Shown here piece by piece: positions 43,614 to 49,284 of a stretch of 49,284 bases of DNA. Position numbers and translations under genes: made by a program. Every line of letters starts with the position of its first letter. Positions within the stretch are counted from its first letter, which is position 1. The notes under the pieces are model-generated. The model did no database searches and was not told where the DNA came from. It was given only the letters and a program-made list of their open reading frames with translations. Origin of the DNA: Butyrivibrio sp. WCD3002. Its GTDB lineage: Bacteria; Bacillota; Clostridia; Lachnospirales; Lachnospiraceae. The stretch spans positions 1 to 49,284 of the forward strand of contig NZ_AUJO01000026.1 of the NCBI RefSeq assembly GCF_000424265.1. Direction: 5' to 3'.

Positions 43614-43956
43614 TAGCTATCCTTTCTCTTATCTGATTTATTACTGCTGTTTCATAAGAAGCTTGAAAAAACCGTCCCAGGTATGTATCTTCTCTATTTC
43701 CTGCTTTGTATTCCGCTATATGTTCGTCCTTATCAAAATCCGGAATCGTCTCTCCGGAAAGACTTTCGCCAAAAGCCTTCCAGTCTTTAGAAGCATCAAC
43801 CTGCCTTTTGGTAATTATTTCCCGGATTCTTTCAATGTGTAGAGCAATCTTATCTGTGGCATAGGTCTCTTTTTCAAACTCATCCCTCCCACCGTTAAGG
43901 TAGCCCAGGGCATATACCATCTGAGCAAATGCGTGCTCATCCTAATATTTATTCAT
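43507..43956 (-). pseudogene. Small soluble protein gene with TAG at codon 5
   Basis: ATG at 43954-43956 is followed by three codons, a TAG (43942-43944) and then DEHAFAQMVYALGYLNGGRD and an acidic, helical body (IERIREIITKRQVDASKDWK). An internal ATG at 43920 lacks a ribosome site. The frame runs on 107 bases into the M13 gene, where its residues look random, so the true C-terminus probably lies near 43610. It may be a decayed gene, or translated from an unrecognised start. The family is not known to me. Confidence 0.45.
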
Positions 43957-44210
43957 GTTTCAGAAATCAGACAATCTTAAACACGATTTCTGACTCAATT
44001 TCCTACTGATGATATTCCGCTAAGTTGCATAAATACTACATATTTATTGTAAATGATATTGTTTCATATAGTCTACTAATCGGAATATTGTTTTCCATTT
44101 TTAAGAGATTTTTTATATTTTATTTCGTTTTGTTTTGCTTTACACCTTCTGTAGAATGTGCTATGACTCATGCCTGCTGTCTGCCTAAATGAACTCCCTT
44201 CTCCTTGGCA

Positions 44211-44297
44211 ATGGCTATAGATTCAGAAACTCACGCAAAATTAAAAGACCTGGCCGAATATGAGGGCAGGTCCATTAATGGTGAAATCATAGATTAA
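44211..44297 (+). pseudogene. Truncated ribbon-helix-helix (Arc-type) antitoxin-like gene
   Basis: A plus-strand frame encodes 28 residues, MAIDSETHAKLKDLAEYEGR then SINGEIID and a stop. This is the N-terminal strand and first helix of the Arc/CopG-type fold, whose second helix (usually IxxLIRxAI) is missing. No toxin gene is adjacent. The preceding 254 bases (43957-44210) are AT-rich with an inverted repeat (TCAGAAATC/GATTTCTGA at about 43960-43995) and no gene. Confidence 0.45.
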
Positions 44298-44322
44298 TCT
44301 TTCTGATTGCTATTAAAAAATA

Positions 44323-44451
44323 TTATTTTGCAGGCAGTTCATGTTTTGGCAACCGTTTGGGAAATGGTCCTTCTACTGTACATGGGACCCCAACCCTGTC
44401 CAACTCTTCCCGCAGTAGATTGATATATTTATCAGTGTTTATCAGCTGCAT
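44323..44451 (-). CDS. Small protein, 42 residues, unknown
   Basis: From the ATG at 44451, behind GGAG, the frame encodes MQLINTDKYINLLREELDRV, then GVPCTVEGPFPKRLPKHELP. A longer frame to 44508 begins in a non-coding-looking stretch. It has a basic, Pro-rich tail and one Cys. It may be the tail of a lost gene or a short independent one. No family is recognised. Confidence 0.35.
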   Translation of the reverse strand: MQLINTDKYINLLREELDRVGVPCTVEGPFPKRLPKHELPAK

Positions 44452-44527
44452 AATCTCTGCTCCAAAAATCAGTGTCGACTCTGATGAGCACATTATATTC
44501 AGAGACAAATCTCAAAGCAATAGCAAA

Positions 44528-44565
44528 GGTTGCGAAACGTAACCTAATGGTTTCGTCCCGCAACC
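44528..44565 (-). terminator. Hairpin after the aldo/keto reductase gene
   Basis: GGTTGCGAAAC (44528-44538) pairs with GTTTCG...CAACC (44550-44565), with a five-base bulge. Read leftward a weak T-rich stretch follows. Probable transcription terminator of the gene ending at 44596. Confidence 0.55.
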
Positions 44566-44595
44566 CCAACATCAATCTACCATTTTCTCCACGGA

Positions 44596-45687
44596 TTATT
44601 TCATGAACTCCGCAATTTCTTTCATCCTGCTAATCTGATCTACCCCGAACGGGCATCTGCTGTTGCAGTGGCCACATGATATACAGTCGGATGCATTCTT
44701 TTCCAGAGTCTTGTAATGCTCTACTGCAAGAGAGTCTCCAACCTTAGCAAGATCATAATATTTATTTACAAGACCAACATCTATTCCTGCGGGGCATGGC
44801 TTGCAATGATTACAGTACACACACTTACCTTCAGCCTGGGATGGAGCAAAAGTACCTATGATTGAATAGTCGAGCGCTTCCTCTGACTTGTCATAATATG
44901 AAAGAAGTTCATCTACTTCTGCTACACTCTGAGCCCCAGGTAGGACAGTCAAAACTCCGGGTTTATCCAGGCAATATCTGATGCACTGGTAAGGAGTCAG
45001 TGCCTGTCCAAATGGAGATTGCCTGGCATCAAGGAGCTGTCCTCCAGAAAAAGGCTTCATGACAGATATTCCAACACCCTCTTTTTCACAGCGCTTGTAT
45101 ACTTCTGCTCTCTCATCCACACCGCCATGAGCATAATCACCTTGTCCGTAGTCATACCCAGGATTGATAGAAAACATAAGCATATCAATATCCGCATCAT
45201 CCATGATCTTCTGTATGACTGCCGGAGTATGTGATGATAATCCGGTATGCTTTACAACGCCCTCAGCTTTCATCTGCTGGAGATAGTCATATACACCGTT
45301 TCTCTGATATGTTTCCCAGTCTGAAAACTCATCCTGGCAATGAATAAAACCATAATTTATATAGTCAGTCTTTAGATCATGAAGCTGTCTATCAAGAGAC
45401 CTTTTTACAGTATCAAGGTCAAGTGACCATCCGTAGGTTCCCCGTGAGTAGTCGGCCCCGAAATGAATCTGATATATGATGTTGTCCCTGACATCTGAAA
45501 GAGCTTCTCCATACATAGGAAAAGCACTTCCATCTCCGGCGGCCATATCAAAATAGTTGATTCCGCCTTCATACGCATGGCGAAGTGTTTTCACCGCAGT
45601 GTCAAATCCTGCCTCAAATATATATGCCGAACCAAATCCTATTTCACTTATCTTGTCTTTGGTTTTTTTATTTTCTCTATACTTCAT
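44596..45687 (-). CDS. Aldo/keto reductase with C-terminal 4Fe-4S ferredoxin domain
   Basis: A 363-residue protein. Residues 1-270 form the aldo/keto reductase barrel (catalytic Asp-Tyr region in MAAGDGSAFPMYGEAL, cofactor region GISVMKPFSGGQLL). The C-terminal part has two cysteine clusters, CVYCNHCKPC and CISCGHCNSRCPF, for 4Fe-4S centres, as in the YhdN-like oxidoreductases of anaerobes. It probably reduces a carbonyl using ferredoxin or NAD(P)H, but substrate is unknown. Confidence 0.88.
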   Translation of the reverse strand: MKYRENKKTKDKISEIGFGSAYIFEAGFDTAVKTLRHAYEGGINYFDMAAGDGSAFPMYGEALSDVRDNIIYQIHFGADYSRGTYGWSLDLDTVKRSLDRQLHDLKTDYINYGFIHCQDEFSDWETYQRNGVYDYLQQMKAEGVVKHTGLSSHTPAVIQKIMDDADIDMLMFSINPGYDYGQGDYAHGGVDERAEVYKRCEKEGVGISVMKPFSGGQLLDARQSPFGQALTPYQCIRYCLDKPGVLTVLPGAQSVAEVDELLSYYDKSEEALDYSIIGTFAPSQAEGKCVYCNHCKPCPAGIDVGLVNKYYDLAKVGDSLAVEHYKTLEKNASDCISCGHCNSRCPFGVDQISRMKEIAEFMK

Positions 45688-45725
45688 ATAAGCGCTCCTG
45701 TGTTTTCACACTCACTAAGTCGGAT

Positions 45726-45986
45726 TTACCAATCCAGCAAGTTCATAACCTTCCCAATGCTGTCATGGAAAACAAGATCTGCTTTCCCTTCCATTTTAGT
45801 CTTTCCTTTATTGATTATCACCATATATTTTCCATGATACATATGCGCAAGTTGAGCTGCAGAACCTACTTCAAGAGAAGTCCCTCCTATTATAAGAAGA
45901 TCTGCATATCTTATAAGCGCAACTGCCTCTTCATAAGCCCTCTGTGGGAGGAACTCCCCATATAGTGTTACATCCGCATCAATTTC
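45726..45986 (-). pseudogene. C-terminal remnant of a sirtuin (NAD-dependent deacylase)
   Basis: The minus strand reads DVTLYGEFLPQRAYEEAVAL, then ADLLIIGGTSLEVGSAAQLA and INKGKTKMEGKADLVFHDSI, ending in a TAA at 45726. GGTSLxV and the ADLVxHDxIGKV end are the Sir2 family signatures. Only about 86 of about 240 residues remain; the NAD-binding and zinc parts are gone. The remnant overlaps the end of the next gene, so the upstream part was deleted. Confidence 0.8.
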
Positions 45987-46341
45987 TCACATAATGAGTC
46001 GCATACAGTTTCTCAATATACTCATTCCCGGTCTTACTAAATCTAAGCTGCACAGTGCTTTTATTCTTTCTTCCCCACTGCTTATAAAATGTAAAACTCG
46101 GCTTCAGATTATTTTTTGAAGCGTACCGCTTCATTTCCTCAAGAACACCTGCAAGTTTCTTCAGGTTAATCTTACAGACCTTTTCAAGATACGGAATCTG
46201 ACCATTTCGCCATCTCTCATAGTCCTCTTTTGACAAGATCCCCAAATCCATCAAAGTCTGTACAGCTGTGGCATAACCTGTTGTCTTCACCTGATGATAC
46301 ATGGAGCTATTTACTTTATTAATCAATTCTGCCTGATTCAT
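45979..46341 (-). CDS. Conserved small protein of unknown function
   Basis: A 120-residue basic soluble protein. Conserved-looking segments are GYATAVQTLMDLGILSKEDY, YLEKVCKINLKKLAGVLEEM and GNEYIEKLYATHYV. It resembles an unnamed Clostridia family of about 120 residues and appears complete. The ATG overlaps the stop of a NUDIX remnant (ATGA), which suggests they were once in one operon. Confidence 0.65.
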   Translation of the reverse strand: MNQAELINKVNSSMYHQVKTTGYATAVQTLMDLGILSKEDYERWRNGQIPYLEKVCKINLKKLAGVLEEMKRYASKNNLKPSFTFYKQWGRKNKSTVQLRFSKTGNEYIEKLYATHYVRN

Positions 46342-46526
46342 TGATCCTCACCAATATACTTCATGAGTGTTTCAAGCCCCTCCATCGGAACACAGAATGT
46401 TCCATCTCTGTGGAGACAACCCTCTCGCACCTCATTTATGTCAAACCATTTAACTTCATCTACCTCTTCTTTCTGGAGAACAAGATTGTCGATATCAACC
46501 GGCTTTTCATAAACATAAAGTAGACT
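46338..46526 (-). pseudogene. C-terminal remnant of a NUDIX gene
   Basis: The frame encodes YVYEKPVDIDNLVLQKEEVD, then EVKWFDINEVREGC and ends CVPMEGLETLMKYIGEDQ before a TGA that overlaps the next ATG. The EVxEVKWFxxxEV segment is typical of the C-terminal half of YfcD-like NUDIX enzymes. The NUDIX box is missing, cut by a TAA at the upstream edge. Confidence 0.7.
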
Positions 46527-46620
46527 TTAAACCTACTATCTCTATAAACATCTCATTAAGTACCATCCAATCGTGATTATGATCATCTGCCAGATTATCT
46601 GCTATCTCTTTTTGCCTTGT
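46507..46620 (-). other. Coding-like fragment between the NUDIX remnant and phosphoesterase
   Basis: In a third frame the DNA encodes DKLTRQKEIADNLADDHNHD, then WMVLNEMFIEIVGLK and a stop. Its amino-acid make-up looks like protein rather than random, yet no start exists and it overlaps the phosphoesterase 3' end. It may be another remnant; no family is recognised. Confidence 0.3.
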
Positions 46621-47270
46621 TAACTTATCCTCTGCAGAATCCCAGCAACATCTACACCAGGATGGGTAAAGTACATCCGGCAGATCTGCTCCGCCAGGTC
46701 TTCTGATATTTTCAATTTCGCCGCTATCTCTTCATGCGAAGTCCCCTTGTCAGCAAGTTTCATCGCCTTGGAGATAATAGAGTCGATATTCTTCGGAAGA
46801 GAACTGGTGCTGCCCTCGACCTTTATGATTTTCTTCTCAAAAGAAAAATCATCTTTACCCCGGATCTCAAGAATTCCATAGCTCACTTCCTGATCCGGTT
46901 TTCTTTTTCCGCAGCAACCGGGGTTGAACCAGATCTGCCCGTACTTCTTTGTGGCCAAGGAGTACTTGTGACTGTGTCCATAAATAATGATGGGAAGGTC
47001 ATCGATGAAGTCATCAATCATCCCTTTGTTATGGATCACATAAATCCTGTTGCCTTCAAATTCAAGGAGTGCTTTCTCAGGAAGGTACACTGCCCAATCC
47101 TTATCAGCATTTCCTCTTACTGCAGTGACCGGTGCAATCTTTTCCAGCTCATCGAGCACATCTTTCTTGTCGATATCCCCGGCATGAATTATGTGATCAA
47201 CACCCTGCAGGCCTTCTATCACTTCTCTTCTGAGAAGCCCATGAGTATCAGATACAATTCCTATTCTCAT
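46620..47270 (-). CDS. YfcE/MJ0936-type metallophosphoesterase
   Basis: About 216 residues from the ATG at 47270 behind GGAG; an upstream ATG at 47306 adds 12 basic residues and is not used by relatives. Metal ligands are in MRIGIVSDTHGLLR, HAGDIDKK, RGNADK, VIHNKGM and IIYGHSHKYS. The C-terminal 70 residues after about residue 160 are an extra helical domain (ISKAMKLADKGTSHEEIAAK, LAEQICRMYFTHPGVDV), not part of the phosphodiesterase core. The family cleaves small phosphodiesters. Its 3' end abuts remnants. Confidence 0.87.
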   Translation of the reverse strand: MRIGIVSDTHGLLRREVIEGLQGVDHIIHAGDIDKKDVLDELEKIAPVTAVRGNADKDWAVYLPEKALLEFEGNRIYVIHNKGMIDDFIDDLPIIIYGHSHKYSLATKKYGQIWFNPGCCGKRKPDQEVSYGILEIRGKDDFSFEKKIIKVEGSTSSLPKNIDSIISKAMKLADKGTSHEEIAAKLKISEDLAEQICRMYFTHPGVDVAGILQRIS

Positions 47271-47464
47271 CGTTAATCTCCGTTTAGTCCTGGATATATT
47301 AGCCATTCAATTATATCAAAAATCCCGGCCCACGTTCCGGCGCGCCGACCCGTGTCTGAGCCGTGTCCTAACGGTAGTGCTCAGATTTAAGCAAAAACAA
47401 CAGTTTTTACTAATTATACCCCATCTTAAAAGGAGAAAATTAAGGTTTATGATTGCATTCACTT

Positions 47465-47554
47465 TTACTGCCTTGCAATTACTTTTTCACTCAAAGGCCC
47501 AGCATCCATCGTATGTTCTACCGTTGAAGCATTAACAAAGAGCCATGTATCAGT
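47465..47554 (-). pseudogene. Unidentified C-terminal remnant; rest of 47307-47596 shows no gene
   Basis: The minus strand reads TDTWLFVNASTVEHTMDAGP, then LSEKVIARQ and a TAA. The frame has a stop immediately upstream. It looks like a protein end, but the family is not identified. The rest of the gap holds a GC-rich stretch (CGGCGCGCCG at about 47339-47348), a CTGAGC/GCTCAG hairpin and no gene. Confidence 0.3.
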
Positions 47555-47596
47555 TTATATCAACCGAAACATGACCCTTGCTATTTCCCGGAACCT

Positions 47597-48838
47597 TTAA
47601 GCCGCATCAGTGATTGGCTCAGCTACAGGTTCCTCAGATATTTTTTTATTAAGTTCCTTCAATGTTATAGCGGACATGATCACTACAGCGATAAGTGTTC
47701 CAACATCTGCAATAGGTGCAGAATATAATGCTCCTTCTACACCGAAGAACATGGGCAGGACTATTGCAAGAGGAACACTAAGGATAAATTCTCTAAGGAG
47801 TGAGAGCCCCATTGCCATAGAAGGTTTGCCAAGTGCTTGCAGGAAAACGCTTACCGACTTCTGGATGCATGTGAAGATTATCATTGACAAGAATATCCTG
47901 AATGCCTTTACAGCAAACTCGTTGTATAGCCCGTCTTCGCTTCCGAATATCGCGGTTATCTGAAGAGGAAATGCCTCAAAGAGGACAAGTGCGACCGCTC
48001 CTACTATTGCCTCTGCTTTTACTATTGTGGTAAACAGCTCTTTTACCCTCTTATACTCTCCTGCTCCATAGTTATATCCTATGACAGGCTGAGATCCTGC
48101 TGCTATTCCGATGCATACAGAGATCACTATCTGGAATACCTTCATGACTATTCCCACAACTGTTAGAGGAATATCTGCACCATATTTGCTTCTTGCACCA
48201 TAGGTGACGAGAACATTGTTCATTACACCCATGATAACCACAATCGAAATCTGTGTAAGAAAACTGCTGATTCCAAGAGGCATAAACTTTGAAATAATAT
48301 TTCTGTCGGGGATAAAGCTCCTTTTATCAAGCTTTACAGACTTTGCTCTCGTAAGATATACAAGGCCGCAGACTGCCGTCACTATCTGTCCGGTTATCGT
48401 TGCAAGGGCAGCTCCCATCATCCCCCAGCCAAGAACAAATATGGCAATCGGATCCAGGATTACATTAAGAATACATCCGATCAGCGTTGTTATCATTGCG
48501 AACTTAGGACTGCCGTCAGCCCTGATGATCGAATTAAGACCATTTCCAACTACAAAGAAAGGAATTCCTATTATTATGAAATTAAAATACTCGTCGGCAA
48601 GAGCAAAATTGTTTCCATCACCTATCATAAGTGCGATAGCAAGTGAAATGACTGTTATCGGGAACACGACATTTGTAGCGCCATTACCAAGATAACCCAC
48701 ACTTCTTCCGATAAATATCTGATCCACTATGTTGTAGAGTGCAGATACGAGAAGCGACATGATACACGGGATTGAAAATTTAAGCAGAAGTTTTCCTATC
48801 TTCTCTTCTGCAAGATATCTGTTTGTGTTCTGTTGCAT
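47597..48838 (-). CDS. MATE-family efflux transporter (MepA type), internal deletion
   Basis: About 413 residues from the ATG at 48838 (MQQNTNRYLAEEKIGKLLLK), behind GGAGG; a longer frame to 48958 runs into hairpins and is not homologous. The helices contain GRSVGYLGNGATNVVFPITV. After LALMIGDG the sequence jumps to NNFALADEYFNFIIIGIPFF, where relatives have about 60 extra residues with the third membrane segment. The remaining part is normal (SIIRADGSPKFAM, then VPLAIVLPMFFG). The transporter may therefore be non-functional despite the open frame. Confidence 0.78.
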   Translation of the reverse strand: MQQNTNRYLAEEKIGKLLLKFSIPCIMSLLVSALYNIVDQIFIGRSVGYLGNGATNVVFPITVISLAIALMIGDGNNFALADEYFNFIIIGIPFFVVGNGLNSIIRADGSPKFAMITTLIGCILNVILDPIAIFVLGWGMMGAALATITGQIVTAVCGLVYLTRAKSVKLDKRSFIPDRNIISKFMPLGISSFLTQISIVVIMGVMNNVLVTYGARSKYGADIPLTVVGIVMKVFQIVISVCIGIAAGSQPVIGYNYGAGEYKRVKELFTTIVKAEAIVGAVALVLFEAFPLQITAIFGSEDGLYNEFAVKAFRIFLSMIIFTCIQKSVSVFLQALGKPSMAMGLSLLREFILSVPLAIVLPMFFGVEGALYSAPIADVGTLIAVVIMSAITLKELNKKISEEPVAEPITDAA

Positions 48839-48861
48839 TGTTTTACCTCCATAATCAAATA

Positions 48862-49039
48862 GGATTTCGCTTGTGAAATCCGCGCGCGAGCGTCGCAAGA
48901 TGTCCAGTGGACATCTGCTCTGCGACGACCGGAGTGGAACGTAGAAATTGCGCAGCAATTAACTTTCATCTCCGCGAGCTGCGCATCCCACGGAGTGTCT
49001 TTTTATATCATAGGAAGCAATTTCCTATGATATAAAAAG
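48862..49039. repeat. Block of five consecutive hairpins, probable REP/MITE-like element
   Basis: Inverted repeats in order: GGATTTC/GAAATCC (48862-48881); GTCGCA-AGATGTCC-AGT-GGACATCT-GCTC-TGCGAC (48892-48926); AATTGC-GCA-GCAATT (48946-48960); CTCCG/CGGAG (about 48970-48995); and an 18-bp perfect stem CTTTTTATATCATAGGAA with its complement (48999-49039). The last ends in an A/T run on both sides and can terminate in both directions. The block is unusually GC-rich in its middle. It lies upstream of the MATE gene and may act as its leader or be a repeat family in this genome. Confidence 0.75.
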
Positions 49040-49152
49040 AACGCATGCAAAGGTCTTCACTTCACACGCGTCCAGTTACAACCTGATTGCCGGAGCACCA
49101 CCGACAACCAATATTCTATTTTCTTCAGCTAATTGCTATTATAATATCTATT

Positions 49153-49182
49153 TTGACCTTTTACCTCATAATTTGATATAAT
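49153..49182 (+). promoter_or_regulatory. Candidate plus-strand promoter at the right edge
   Basis: TTGACC at 49153-49158 and TATAAT at 49177-49182 are 18 bases apart on the plus strand, a near-consensus sigma-A promoter. It reads rightward, divergent from the MATE gene, towards a gene outside the window. No start codon with a ribosome site was found in the last 100 bases. Confidence 0.6.
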
Positions 49183-49284
49183 AATAGCATTAAAAGCTTC
49201 CTGTATGATTTAAACAGGGATTGACCTAAAAAGAATACCTCAAGTAAAGTTGGATTGTTACTGACCTGGCAGTTGGTAATAATC

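Noticed and set aside
44211..44451. A toxin-antitoxin pair from the ribbon-helix-helix fragment and the 42-residue gene
   Set aside because: They are on opposite strands, the antitoxin-like gene is truncated, and the small gene matches no toxin.
1..49284. tRNA, rRNA, prophage or integrative element genes
   Set aside because: No tRNA clover-leaf, rRNA, phage structural gene or integrase was recognised, apart from the transposase tail at the left edge.

Overview
The window looks like the chromosome of a Gram-positive Clostridia member, most likely Lachnospiraceae (Butyrivibrio-like). This rests on the AT-rich DNA, AGGAGG-type ribosome sites, M13 lipoprotein peptidases, BcrAB-type ABC transporters, an AgrC/LytTR-type two-component pair and many Clostridia-type small conserved proteins. 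The genus call is inference. Almost every gene reads leftward (minus strand). No tRNA, rRNA, CRISPR array or prophage was seen.

Layout. 1-330: tail of an rve-type transposase with short repeats. 331-1740: a DUF4143 AAA ATPase behind three 18-bp palindromes spaced exactly 33 bp apart. 1744-4566: housekeeping genes (conserved unknown, NUDIX-methyltransferase fusion, ArsC/Spx-like protein, NUDIX). 4614-9700: a PLD-nuclease/SF2-helicase and an AlbA_2/GHKL ATPase, a possible defence pair. 9875-11400: an ADP-ribosylglycohydrolase remnant and a four-gene PspC-type membrane operon. 11416-13837: a split ChrA transporter behind a DUF134/NifX-like regulator with two TGACATATGTCA operators. 13874-18635: decayed genes and a response regulator/sensor kinase/sugar-binding lipoprotein cassette bounded by two copies of one terminator. 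18670-25332: HAD, a heterodimeric ABC exporter, acetyltransferases and membrane proteins. 25447-28658: a sugar ABC ATPase fused to the tail of a Cof-type HAD, under a ROK regulator. 28854-32591: small redox, ATPase and flavin genes, with a structured leader. 32613-43956: a run of surface peptidases (two M13, one M13 remnant, CPBP, PrsW, M20), a BcrAB-like ABC transporter and a PAP2 protein. 44211-49284: oxidoreductase, phosphoesterase, several remnants, a MATE pump and a block of five hairpins.

The strongest window-wide signal is the number of genes that have lost an internal block while keeping a 5' piece, a 3' piece or both. Examples are the metallo-beta-lactamase, a GNAT, a HAD without its cap, a third M13 peptidase, a NUDIX joined to another gene's tail, an ABC ATPase joined to a HAD, a MATE missing about 60 residues, and terminal remnants of sirtuin, NUDIX, ADP-ribosylglycohydrolase and glutathione peroxidase. 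Some are in frame and may still be translated. This suggests a lineage losing DNA by many small deletions, unless it is an assembly artefact.

The best candidate for an undescribed system is the peptidase/ABC-transporter run at 32.6-44 kb, which may handle an extracellular peptide. The regularly spaced palindromes upstream of the DUF4143 ATPase and the attenuator-like leader at 32.46-32.59 kb are also unexplained.
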